From: an uncultured Pseudomonadota bacterium
GTDB lineage: Bacteria > Pseudomonadota > Alphaproteobacteria > UBA3830
Assembly: GCA_902771535.1 (NCBI GenBank)
Contig: CACXWU010000015.1
Coordinates: forward strand, 1-32,084
Direction of reading: 5' to 3'
DNA length: 32,084 bases
The notes beneath the pieces were generated by a model. The model had not been told where the DNA came from. It saw nothing but the letters and a program-made list of their open reading frames with translations, and did not search any database. A program made the translations under genes and the position numbers. The stretch's first letter is position 1. Every line of letters begins with the position of its first letter. Shown here piece after piece: positions 1 to 7,431 of this stretch.

Positions 1-253
1 TTTCGTTTGAATCGAAGATATCCACGTGAACTTTTATCCCTGTTAAATGCTCGAACATTTCGACGAATTCGTAGGGTAAATAATCTATTCCGATGATAAT
101 GTTAAGCTTTTTTTCTCGGTCAAACGGACCGAAGTCTTCGTTAGTCAATTCTTCATACACAGACGATACATAACAATTACGCTCTTCCGAATCAGAAGAG
201 CGAAACACATACAAAAAGCTTAAGCTAATGATAAGCAGAAAGTACTTTTTCAT
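1..253 (-). CDS. PotD-like polyamine ABC transporter substrate-binding protein (N-terminal part; runs off the window)
   Basis: Reading the minus strand from the ATG at 253 gives 84 codons without a stop. The first ~20 residues (MKKYFLLIISLSFLYVF) form a short basic-plus-hydrophobic export signal. Residues ~50-84 read LNIIIGIDYLPYEFVEMF, then EHLTGIKVHVDIFDSNE. This matches the N-terminus of PotD/PotF periplasmic spermidine/putrescine-binding proteins, where a Trp/Asp-Tyr segment precedes 'F...TGIKV...YxSNE'. The start codon overlaps the pssA stop as ATGA, so translation is probably coupled to pssA. The family assignment rests only on this N-terminal fragment; other extracellular solute-binding proteins of the same fold remain possible. 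Confidence 0.66.
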   Translation of the reverse strand, partial: MKKYFLLIISLSFLYVFRSSDSEERNCYVSSVYEELTNEDFGPFDREKKLNIIIGIDYLPYEFVEMFEHLTGIKVHVDIFDSNE

Positions 254-1158
254 TCTTTTTCTTTTTTGGACCTCAAGGCTTTTGAATATTCATGAATTCC
301 CCACGGAATTGTTAAGACGTAAGCGGCAACCAAAACAGAAAGGGACAACCAAATTCTGGTGGTTAAGCAGATAATCAGAAACGCTATCACAGTTAATGCA
401 ATCCAGGAATTCGTATTGTTTATTTCGATTATTTTCGAAGAGAAAGTTCTGACGGTACTTACCATTAGGCATCCTGAGAACATTAGAAAGAATGCGATGA
501 AAAAAGGCCTGACAAACGCAAAAGTCTCAGTTTCGAAAAATAAAATCAACGGAAATAGCGCTACAATAGCCCCGGCAGGAGCAGGAATTCCCGTGAAATA
601 TTTGCGATCCAAGTCCGAAACCTCTTCTGCACATCTGTGACCGATATTAAACCTCGCCAATCTCAGAGCACAGCAAACGGTATAGAACATGCAAATGCCC
701 CAGCCGATTTTGCCGATTTGCTGCATTGATGCGAGATATAAAACCACCGAAGGAGCTACCCCGAAGCAAACTAAATCTGATAGGGAATCTAACTCAAGCC
801 CGAAAGTTGAGGATTGATCTAAGAATCGAGCAATCTTTCCATCGAACATATCGAGTAGGGCGGAGACCAAGATGCAAAGAACTGCATACTCCCATTCGTT
901 GCATTGAGCAAATCGAATCGACGATAAACCAAAGCACATCGCAGTAATTGTGACAGCATTCGGCAGAAATTTCGCCAAGGTCGAAGTCTTAAGTGACTCC
1001 GTTTTCGAGGCTTTTGAATTTCCTGACTTTACGGATTTAACTCCCCCCAAGATGCTTTTCGGCTTGGTTTCCTTTTTTGAGAGATTTACATTTTTCGGAG
1101 TCCCGGAAAGTTTTACTTCTTTCAGATCTCCTTTACTTGTTCCTTGGTTTCTTTTCAT
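250..1158 (-). CDS. pssA: CDP-diacylglycerol--serine O-phosphatidyltransferase
   Basis: This integral membrane enzyme makes phosphatidylserine from CDP-diacylglycerol and serine; psd next door then decarboxylates the product to phosphatidylethanolamine. The CDP-alcohol phosphatidyltransferase signature D-G-x2-A-R-x8-G-x3-D-x3-D is complete at residues 106-128 (D106, G107, A110, R111, G120, D124, D128). Several hydrophobic segments follow, up to the C-terminal KKEKE. The 302 residues exceed the usual ~240-280 because of an N-terminal stretch of about 58 residues rich in Lys, Ser and Thr that precedes the family core (LPNAVTITAMCFGLSSIRFA). The ATG at 1158 lies 26 bases inside psd. No better start is visible, since the next Met is inside the core. 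It ends in an ATGA overlap with the PotD-like gene. Confidence 0.93.
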   Translation of the reverse strand: MKRNQGTSKGDLKEVKLSGTPKNVNLSKKETKPKSILGGVKSVKSGNSKASKTESLKTSTLAKFLPNAVTITAMCFGLSSIRFAQCNEWEYAVLCILVSALLDMFDGKIARFLDQSSTFGLELDSLSDLVCFGVAPSVVLYLASMQQIGKIGWGICMFYTVCCALRLARFNIGHRCAEEVSDLDRKYFTGIPAPAGAIVALFPLILFFETETFAFVRPFFIAFFLMFSGCLMVSTVRTFSSKIIEINNTNSWIALTVIAFLIICLTTRIWLSLSVLVAAYVLTIPWGIHEYSKALRSKKEKE

Positions 1159-1819
1159 TTTTCTTCTCCTCTACGTTGTAGTTAGCCAAAATCGTTTCAC
1201 CCGCAACAGTAATCTGTCCTTCCTCGACCAGAACCGAAACATCCAACGGCAAGTAAACATCAACTCGACTTCCGAAGCGAATGATTCCGACACGCTGACC
1301 TCTTTCCAATTTGTCTCCCTCTTTAATGTCGCATCTGATCCGACGAGCTATAAGTCCGGCAATTTGTACAAATACCAGCTTCATTCCGTCGTCATTCCGT
1401 ACAAAAGTAGCTTGTCTCTCGTTGTACTCATTGGCTTTGTCCAGAGTTACGTTGAAAAACCTTCCCGGAGTATAAATTATTTTTTCTACCGTACCTGCAA
1501 TAGGAGTTCTGTTTACGTGAACGTTTAGCACGCTCATGAAAATACTGATCTTTTTTCTTTGCCCCGTTAAACCTAACTCAGAAGGAGGTTCCACATCTGC
1601 GATTTTCAAAATGATACCGTCGGCAGGACTGACCACCACATGACTTTTGCTCGGAGGGATTCTTTCCGGATCTCTGAAGAACAGCAAACACGCAAATCCT
1701 ATGGCAACACCTATCCACCAGACAGGTTCACTGACATGTCCGATCACAAAAGCGACAAGCCAAATTACAAAAGCAGCACGCCAACCGTCCCTGTCGAAAT
1801 AAGGTAACTTTATTTTCAT
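1133..1819 (-). CDS. psd: Phosphatidylserine decarboxylase proenzyme (short form)
   Basis: It converts phosphatidylserine to phosphatidylethanolamine at the inner membrane. The 228-residue length is typical of the compact PSD class. An N-terminal hydrophobic anchor spans residues ~16-48, followed by FFRDPER, SPADG (Asp67), and NVHVNR (His101). The self-cleavage site is in RFGSRVDVYLP, with Gly183-Ser184, where Ser becomes the pyruvoyl prosthetic group. The ATG at 1819 has a good ribosome binding site (AGGAG, 4 bases upstream on the minus strand). The gene overlaps pssA by 26 bases, so the two enzymes of the pathway are physically and probably translationally coupled. This psd-pssA arrangement is common in Alphaproteobacteria. 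Confidence 0.95.
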   Translation of the reverse strand: MKIKLPYFDRDGWRAAFVIWLVAFVIGHVSEPVWWIGVAIGFACLLFFRDPERIPPSKSHVVVSPADGIILKIADVEPPSELGLTGQRKKISIFMSVLNVHVNRTPIAGTVEKIIYTPGRFFNVTLDKANEYNERQATFVRNDDGMKLVFVQIAGLIARRIRCDIKEGDKLERGQRVGIIRFGSRVDVYLPLDVSVLVEEGQITVAGETILANYNVEEKKNEKKPRNK

Positions 1820-1899
1820 CAGTACTCCTAACTATCAACTCCGCGATTATATTTTATTTTTCAATATAATTCAAATTCTATCAGCATTCATTTTAAGGT

Positions 1900-2553
1900 C
1901 TAAAGTTCACGATAACCTCTGACGATTGCGATGGCATATTGTCCGTTTGTTATTGCTGTTCCCGAATATGATGGAAAGTTTTCGAAGTCACAGCGATAGA
2001 CTCCGTTTTCGTATCTCAAATTTTTGGTATCATAATGGCTGAAATTCTTAATGATGCCCGTCTGCAACGCTTTGCCAAGAGATTCTTTTAATGTCCAGAG
2101 TACAGTCAGATCGCAAACATCTTCAGAATGAGACTCCGCGCTCATTCGTTTCAAAGCACAGATTCTTTTCGGATCTATCTTCTCGATATCTACGCCGACA
2201 GTTTTCTTACTGACAGATGCGATTGCTACTCCGTGAGAATGCGAAATAGATACGAAAAGGTCAGAACCTTCAATAAACGGAGTATCAGATTCTTCGTTTA
2301 ATACAGAGACGGAGGGGAATTTTTCAAAACAATCTTCATTCTGTGACGTTAATTTGAAAAAAGCCTTTTTGCATGCAATTCTCCCTGAAATAAATTCATA
2401 TCTTCTTTTTGAAGAAGTAGACTTCGAGAAAATATTTAACTCTTTTGAGGATAAAATTCCAAGGTCCGGATCATTATTCGAATCAAAAACATCAAAAGCC
2501 GAACTAACCCCCAATTTCTCTGAGATAGAAATAAATTTCCTTAGCAGATTCAT
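1900..2553 (-). CDS. 4'-phosphopantetheinyl transferase superfamily protein (Sfp/EntD type)
   Basis: This enzyme would move the phosphopantetheine arm from CoA to a carrier-protein serine. Both family motifs are visible. TVGVDIEKID at residues 118-127 holds the Mg-binding Asp122 and Glu124. WTLKESLGKAL at 153-163 holds Glu157 and Lys161. An upstream ISHSHG segment (residues 103-108) matches the conserved His-bearing SHS motif. At 217 residues it is the Sfp-like length rather than the ~125-residue AcpS. It starts 15 bases after the fabG stop on the same strand, so it probably serves acyl carrier protein in fatty acid synthesis, possibly as the only PPTase. No secondary metabolite genes are nearby. 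Confidence 0.86.
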   Translation of the reverse strand: MNLLRKFISISEKLGVSSAFDVFDSNNDPDLGILSSKELNIFSKSTSSKRRYEFISGRIACKKAFFKLTSQNEDCFEKFPSVSVLNEESDTPFIEGSDLFVSISHSHGVAIASVSKKTVGVDIEKIDPKRICALKRMSAESHSEDVCDLTVLWTLKESLGKALQTGIIKNFSHYDTKNLRYENGVYRCDFENFPSYSGTAITNGQYAIAIVRGYREL

Positions 2554-2568
2554 GACTCAGATCGCAGA

Positions 2569-3306
2569 TTAGATCATTGCCAATCCGCCATTAACGTGAA
2601 GTACATGCCCCGTAATATAAGATGCTTCTTCGGTAGAGAGAAATCCGACTGCTGATGCGACTTCTTGAGGATTTCCGATCCTTCCGACCGGAATTTTCTT
2701 TTGCAAAGCCTCTTTCATAGCATCTGGAATTTTATCTGACATTGGTGACACGATAAATCCCGGAGCAACGCAATTGACAGTGATATTTCTTGAAGCCAAT
2801 TCCAGAGCCGCAGATTTAGTTAAGCCGAATAAACCCGATTTTGCTGCGGCGTAATTTGTTTGCCCTGCATTTCCAACCGCTCCGACAACTGATGAGATGT
2901 TAATAATTCTTCCCCATTTGTTGCGAATCATTTTTTTTGATACCCCGCGCATCAGGCGAAACGGAGCTTCTAAGTTTACCGTCATTACGTCTTCCCACGC
3001 CTCATCGGTCATTCTCATCATTAGATTGTCGCGGGTAATTCCGGCGTTATTCACGAGAATATCGATTTTTCCGAAGATATTTTCCACGTTAGTGATCAAA
3101 TCCTGAATGGCTTCGGCAGAATTTAAATTACAAGCAAATAACTGAACTCGATTTTTTAGTTCGTTCGCAAGAGACTCCAGATTGGAAACCTTTGTTCCCG
3201 ACAAAGCCAAAGTCGCTCCCATTTCGTGAAGAGTTCGGGCAATTGCTCCGCCGATCGCTCCCGTTGCGCCTGTCACAAGAGCTACTTTTCCGTTAAGATC
3301 GAACAT
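2569..3306 (-). CDS. fabG: 3-oxoacyl-[acyl-carrier-protein] reductase
   Basis: This NADPH-dependent short-chain dehydrogenase reduces beta-ketoacyl-ACP in fatty acid elongation. With the start at 3306 the protein is 245 residues. The cofactor motif TGATGAIG lies at 12-19 and NNAG at 86-89. The catalytic set is Ser139, Tyr152 and Lys156 (NYAAAK), with the FabG-typical TRDNLMMRM at ~91-99. The C-terminus HVLHVNGGLAMI is the standard FabG ending. An upstream in-frame ATG at 3345 would add 13 residues that overlap greA and do not fit the family. The ATG at 3306 has AGGAGA about 6 bases upstream on the minus strand. It follows greA by 10 bases and precedes the PPTase by 15. Confidence 0.95.
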   Translation of the reverse strand: MFDLNGKVALVTGATGAIGGAIARTLHEMGATLALSGTKVSNLESLANELKNRVQLFACNLNSAEAIQDLITNVENIFGKIDILVNNAGITRDNLMMRMTDEAWEDVMTVNLEAPFRLMRGVSKKMIRNKWGRIINISSVVGAVGNAGQTNYAAAKSGLFGLTKSAALELASRNITVNCVAPGFIVSPMSDKIPDAMKEALQKKIPVGRIGNPQEVASAVGFLSTEEASYITGHVLHVNGGLAMI

Positions 3307-3316
3307 ATTCTTTCTC

Positions 3317-3790
3317 CTATATGTATTTGACTTCCAAAATTTCATATTGCTTCATTCCTGAAGGCGTGTTGAGCTTGATTTCGTCTCCGGCTTCTTTTCC
3401 GATCATGGCCCGAGCCAACGGCGCTCCAACGGAAAGCAAATTTTTCTTTATGTCGGCTTCATCGACTCCAACGATTTTGTAAGTGACTTCTTCGTCAGTA
3501 GATTCATCGCATATAGTCACAGTGCAGCCGAACTTGACCGAAGTACCGTTCAATTTCGTTATGTCGATGACTTCCGCTCGAGATAATTTCGATTCCAGCT
3601 CACGAATACGTCCTTCGATGAATCCCTGCTTGTCCTTTGCATAGTGATACTCTGCATTTTCGGACAAATCGCCGAGAGCGCGGGCTTCTGCAATGGCGTT
3701 TACTATTGCAGGACGTTCTTCAAACTTAAGCTTCTTTAACTCTTCTTCCAAAATCTTATATCCCTGAGGAGTCATATGTACCTTTTCCAT
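3317..3790 (-). CDS. greA: Transcription elongation factor GreA
   Basis: GreA rescues backtracked RNA polymerase by stimulating cleavage of the transcript 3' end through the secondary channel. The 157-residue length is standard. The N-terminal coiled-coil hairpin spans ~10-75, and its tip GDLSENAEYHYAKD carries the acidic Asp41 and Glu44 that coordinate the catalytic magnesium. The C-terminal globular domain holds the conserved VGVDEADIKKNLLSVGAPLARAMIGKEAGD-like region. The minus-strand start has a GAGGG ribosome binding site. It sits between gatC and fabG in one run of closely spaced genes. Confidence 0.97.
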   Translation of the reverse strand: MEKVHMTPQGYKILEEELKKLKFEERPAIVNAIAEARALGDLSENAEYHYAKDKQGFIEGRIRELESKLSRAEVIDITKLNGTSVKFGCTVTICDESTDEEVTYKIVGVDEADIKKNLLSVGAPLARAMIGKEAGDEIKLNTPSGMKQYEILEVKYI

Positions 3791-3842
3791 TATTCCCTCT
3801 TCTTTATTCCAAGTTTTTCATAAATTTATCTTTTCCGTGTGG

Positions 3843-4121
3843 TTACCCCAAAACCTTCGGAACTACAAACATATTGCATTCTTTTTGCGGAGCATTATCC
3901 ATAACCGCAGGGTCGGTTTTTACGGCAACATCTGTCCTTTCGTGGAGCTTTGCATCGTATTCCACGGAGTCGTCTATCCCTGCACAGTCAACCGATGATA
4001 GCTGTTCGACGAAATGGAGAACCTTGTTCAAATCATTCCTCATCTTTTCGGCCTTTTCCTTGCTGATACTGATTTTAGCCAAGTGAGACACCTTCTCTAC
4101 GTCTTCTATAGTTACAGACAT
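3843..4121 (-). CDS. gatC: Asp-tRNA(Asn)/Glu-tRNA(Gln) amidotransferase subunit C
   Basis: GatC is the small scaffold of the GatCAB complex, which amidates Glu-tRNA(Gln) (and Asp-tRNA(Asn)) and is needed where the direct synthetases are absent. The protein begins MSVTIEDVEKVSHLAKISIS and has the typical VEQLSSVD segment and a C-terminal DNAPQKECNMFVVPKVLG tail that threads into GatA. Start choice: a GTG at 4127 is directly abutted by AGGAGT and is too close. The ATG at 4121 has proper 5-6 base spacing, giving 92 residues. gatA and gatB do not follow it in this window. greA comes next, so the operon is split here. Confidence 0.93.
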   Translation of the reverse strand: MSVTIEDVEKVSHLAKISISKEKAEKMRNDLNKVLHFVEQLSSVDCAGIDDSVEYDAKLHERTDVAVKTDPAVMDNAPQKECNMFVVPKVLG

Positions 4122-4168
4122 AAACACACTCCTATTATCTATATAAGATATTATCCTGTATCAGGGTA

Positions 4169-4786
4169 TTATAAGTTATGTAAAAAGTCCACAGCCTGAT
4201 CCAAAAGATGTCCGTTTATGGCATGGTCTAGTCCCGGAGCAATTGCCACTTTTGTATTGATATTGAATTTTTCCAAAGCGGATTTCGTGAAATCTACGGC
4301 GGAAACAGGAACCACTGAGTCGTTTGATCCGTGAGCTAAAAGGACTTTTGTTTCAGCATTTTTCAAAAACTTATCGGGAGACAGAATTAATCCCGAAAAA
4401 GCAATTACGGCTTTTACGTTGTAATATATTCCTAAGGATAATGACAGCATGGCTCCCTGAGAAAAGCCCGAAAAAATTATGTCACGATAATCCAGGTTTT
4501 TCGAATTTTTTACGGAGTCGACATATTCCATAATTTGCGGAACATTTTTTTCAAATTCGGTTTCCCAGTCATTCAGAGTGTCGCTGTTCATAGAAAACCA
4601 TTTGTATCCGTCGTAAGTTTCCGGACAAAACTCAACGCCATTTGGTAGGTGAATTTCCGCTGCAGGTAATGCCTCTGCGAAATTTTCTCCCACAATTTGA
4701 AGATTTTCTTTGTTAGATCCGTATCCGTGAAACAGAAAAATCAGATTCTTCGTTTCGGTTTTTGATGGAATTACTAACTCATCCAT
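4169..4786 (-). CDS. Alpha/beta-hydrolase, phospholipase/carboxylesterase (YpfH/EstB-like)
   Basis: A cytosolic serine esterase of the phospholipase/carboxylesterase (DLH-like) group; the true substrate cannot be read from sequence. The fold markers are in order: LFLFHGYGSNKENL at ~15-29 (oxyanion region HGYG), the nucleophile elbow GFSQG with Ser109, Asp156 in AHGSNDSVVP, and His188 in PGLDHAINGH. These make a complete Ser-Asp-His triad. At 205 residues it is normal for the family, and there is no signal peptide. The ATG at 4786 has GAGGAG upstream. It is divergent from murG and may share the 142-base promoter region. gatC lies 47 bases downstream on the same strand. Confidence 0.88.
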   Translation of the reverse strand: MDELVIPSKTETKNLIFLFHGYGSNKENLQIVGENFAEALPAAEIHLPNGVEFCPETYDGYKWFSMNSDTLNDWETEFEKNVPQIMEYVDSVKNSKNLDYRDIIFSGFSQGAMLSLSLGIYYNVKAVIAFSGLILSPDKFLKNAETKVLLAHGSNDSVVPVSAVDFTKSALEKFNINTKVAIAPGLDHAINGHLLDQAVDFLHNL

Positions 4787-4839
4787 TTCTATTCTCCTCT
4801 AATCGTTTTAGCGACGCATCATAAGCCACAAGATGATAA

Positions 4840-4870
4840 ATTATAAAGTATAAAAATAAATCCTTGTCAA
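4840..4870 (-). promoter_or_regulatory. Candidate sigma-70 promoter for the hydrolase-gatC-greA run
   Basis: On the minus strand there is a perfect TTGACA (+ coordinates 4865-4870) and a perfect TATAAT (4840-4845). They are 19 bases apart, two longer than ideal. It would start transcription about 45 bases before the hydrolase ATG. On the plus strand the same divergent gap contains only a weak candidate (TTGTCA at 4864-4869) for murG. Confidence 0.5.
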
Positions 4871-4928
4871 TCATCTGGACATAAATCTACATATTTATTA
4901 AAATGCCACCCGAGTATTTGGAGGCATC

Positions 4929-5960
4929 TTGAAAGTTGTATTATGTGCCGGGGGAACCGGAGGGCATCTATTCCCGGCGATAGCTTTGGCTGAAGCTTTG
5001 GAAAGCAAGCATCATGAAGTTACCATTGTTACGGATGATAGGGGCGCGGCGTATTGTGAACATATCGAGAATAAGAAAGTTTACAAGAGCGTAAGATTAT
5101 CTCTGAGGGGAGCTCCTTTTTTGCTGTTTCGTCTTTTTAGAATTTTTATTTCGTTTCTACACTTTTGTAAATCGAAAAAGCCTGATGTGATCATAGGGTT
5201 TGGAGGTGTATTTACATTGGTACCGGTGATTACAGGGAAGATGTGTGGCGCTAAGATCGTTTTGTATGAACAGAACGCGATAATAGGACGTGCCAACCGT
5301 TGGCTTTTGAATTTTGCGGATTTAAAGCTGTCGGCGTTTTCCATTGGAGGGAGCTGGAAGGTGCAACCATCTCCAGTCAGAAAGGAATTTTTGAAAAATA
5401 TTCCCTATAAGTGCGACGGAAAAATTAAAATATTGGTTATCGGAGGAAGTCAGGGAGCGAGGTCTTTTTCCACGATTGTTCCGGATGCGATAAAAGGGCT
5501 TTCCGTCGAAGAAAGGTCCGAGTTAGAGATAGTTCAGCAAGATTCCTACGGGGATATCGAGGAGCTCCAAAACAAGTATGACAGTCTGGGGGTGAAATCC
5601 ACGATAGATAAATTTTTTGATAATGTTTCTGAGATAATGGGAAAAAGTCAGCTGGTGATTTGTCGCGCCGGGTCCTCCACTTTAATGGAACTGGCGGCAA
5701 TTAGGCGTCCTGCTGTTTTGATACCTTATCCGAAAGCAAAGGATAATCATCAGCATTTAAATGCCAAAAGATATGTCGACAGAAATGCTGCGTGGCTGAT
5801 AGAAGAGAACGGTTACGCTTCTGAAAGATTGAGGAATATTTTAAGGCAGATATTGAGAGATCGGGAGATGTTGAAACAAAAGTCCGTCCATATGTATAAT
5901 AAAGCACTGAAAGATGCATCGAGTAACTTTGTGCGCTTGATAGAGAGTATGGAGGGATAG
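4929..5960 (+). CDS. murG: UDP-N-acetylglucosamine--N-acetylmuramyl-(pentapeptide) pyrophosphoryl-undecaprenol N-acetylglucosamine transferase
   Basis: MurG converts lipid I to lipid II on the inner face of the cytoplasmic membrane. It starts with TTG at 4929, 4 bases after GGAGG (4920-4924). No ATG nearby keeps the conserved N-terminus. The GT28 glycine loop GGTGGHLFPA lies at 8-17 with His13. PDVIIGFGG follows at ~85-93 and LYEQNAIIGRANRWL at ~112-126. The second domain has VIGGSQGARSF and the UDP-binding CRAGSSTLMELAAIRRPAVLIPYP, followed by DNHQHLNA. At 343 residues it is full length. It opens the plus-strand division cluster. mraY, murD and ftsW, which usually precede it, are not next to it. 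murC follows after 4 bases. Confidence 0.96.
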   Translation: MKVVLCAGGTGGHLFPAIALAEALESKHHEVTIVTDDRGAAYCEHIENKKVYKSVRLSLRGAPFLLFRLFRIFISFLHFCKSKKPDVIIGFGGVFTLVPVITGKMCGAKIVLYEQNAIIGRANRWLLNFADLKLSAFSIGGSWKVQPSPVRKEFLKNIPYKCDGKIKILVIGGSQGARSFSTIVPDAIKGLSVEERSELEIVQQDSYGDIEELQNKYDSLGVKSTIDKFFDNVSEIMGKSQLVICRAGSSTLMELAAIRRPAVLIPYPKAKDNHQHLNAKRYVDRNAAWLIEENGYASERLRNILRQILRDREMLKQKSVHMYNKALKDASSNFVRLIESMEG

Positions 5961-5964
5961 GGGA

Positions 5965-7371
5965 ATGAGGAAGTTTCCGATCTATTCAGGATTTATTCAT
6001 TTTGTTGGCGTGGGCGGAATAGGAATGAGTGGTATTGCCGACATTTTGGTCAATCTCGGATATAAAGTTAATGGTAGTGATCTAAAAGAAAATGCGATGA
6101 TAGAACGATTATCTCGCAAAGGAGTAAATGTTACCATAGGACATAAGGCGGAAAATGTTCACGGGGCTTCTGTTGTGGTGGTATCGTCTGCCATATCGAA
6201 AGATAATCCCGAGATTTTAGAAGCCAGAAGGTTGAAAATTCCCGTGATAAAGAGGGCGGAAATGCTTGCCGAACTCATGAAAATGAAAATGTCGATTGCT
6301 GTTGCGGGAACTCATGGCAAGCCGACCACCACTTCGTTGGTGGCAACGATTTTGGATCAAGCAAATTTGAATCCTACCGTTATTAACGGGGGCATAATAA
6401 ATGCATACAACAGCAATGCTCGTTTGGGAGACGGAGATTGGGTTGTTGTCGAAGCAGATGAGTCCGACGGATCTTTTACTAAGTTGATGTCTACAATAGC
6501 TGTGGTAACCAACATCGACTTTGATCACATGGACAATTTCAAAAACTTCGAAGAATTGCGAGATTTGTTCACGAAGTTTGTGAGGAATATTCCTTTCTAT
6601 GGTGTTGGTGTATTATGCATAGATCATCCGGAAGTGGCGAAAGTTGCTGCGGAAATCAAAGATCGCAAAATAATAACTTATGGTTTTGATAACAGAGCAG
6701 ACGTTTCTTGCGCAAACGTGAAACTCACGGATTTCGGAGCGCAGTTTGACGTGGTATTTTCTCAGAACATGATCGACAAATATGGTGTTGAGAAAGTTTG
6801 GAAAGGGTTTTCTCTGAATATTTTCGGAAAGCATAACGTTCAGAATTCATTAGCGGCAATCTGTGTGGGATTGGAACTGCGGATTTCGGAAGAGAGTATG
6901 AAAATAGCTCTCGGATCTTTTTCGGGAGTCCGAAGGAGGTTTACAAAAGTGGCGGAAATTGACGGAGTGACAGTTATCGATGATTATGCTCATCATCCTG
7001 TTGAGATTTCTGCAGTTTTAGAAGCGGCTCGCAGCGTATGCAAGGGTAAGATATATACAGTGATGCAGCCGCACAGATATAGCCGATTAAAGAATTTTCT
7101 TCCTGAGTTCGGAGAGTGTTTGGAACTGAGCGATTATTGTTTCGTTATTCCAATATACGCTGCGGGAGAACAAAATAATGGCACGGATCATTTTTCGTTG
7201 TTGAAAGTACTTAACGAGAATAAGCAGGTGCCGACGGATTTCGCTCAGGATGTCTCGACCTTGAAATCAAAGGTTGCGGATATGCTGAATCCGGGGGATT
7301 TTGTGATATTTTTAGGTGCCGGTGACGTAACGCGTTGGGCCTATCAGTTTGCTGATTTAATGGGGAAGTGA
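5965..7371 (+). CDS. murC: UDP-N-acetylmuramate--L-alanine ligase
   Basis: This ligase adds the first amino acid of the peptidoglycan stem in an ATP-dependent reaction. It shows the N-terminal Rossmann HFVGVGGIGMSGIADIL (12-28), the central ATPase with AGTHGKPTTTS (114-124), VVEADESDGSF (~164-174), VTNIDFDHMDNF, and the C-terminal VIDDYAHHPVEISAVL and VMQPHRYSRL. The 468-residue length is normal. Odd point: the Mur-ligase P-loop is normally GTHGKTTTT, with the Thr after Lys119 helping to bind Mg-ATP. Here codon 120 (6322-6324, CCG) encodes Pro. All other motifs are intact and the frame is open, so the gene looks functional otherwise. It follows murG by 4 bases with GGAGGG upstream. Confidence 0.95.
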   Translation: MRKFPIYSGFIHFVGVGGIGMSGIADILVNLGYKVNGSDLKENAMIERLSRKGVNVTIGHKAENVHGASVVVVSSAISKDNPEILEARRLKIPVIKRAEMLAELMKMKMSIAVAGTHGKPTTTSLVATILDQANLNPTVINGGIINAYNSNARLGDGDWVVVEADESDGSFTKLMSTIAVVTNIDFDHMDNFKNFEELRDLFTKFVRNIPFYGVGVLCIDHPEVAKVAAEIKDRKIITYGFDNRADVSCANVKLTDFGAQFDVVFSQNMIDKYGVEKVWKGFSLNIFGKHNVQNSLAAICVGLELRISEESMKIALGSFSGVRRRFTKVAEIDGVTVIDDYAHHPVEISAVLEAARSVCKGKIYTVMQPHRYSRLKNFLPEFGECLELSDYCFVIPIYAAGEQNNGTDHFSLLKVLNENKQVPTDFAQDVSTLKSKVADMLNPGDFVIFLGAGDVTRWAYQFADLMGK

Positions 7372-7431
7372 GATCAGTTACTGACAAAATACCCAAAGTA
7401 AAAGAAAAGTTTTGAGTTTTATGGAGAAATG

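Noticed and set aside
950..1528. 192-codon plus-strand frame opposite pssA and psd
   Set aside because: It lies entirely antisense to two well-supported genes, has no ribosome binding site, and its product is low-complexity without any family feature.
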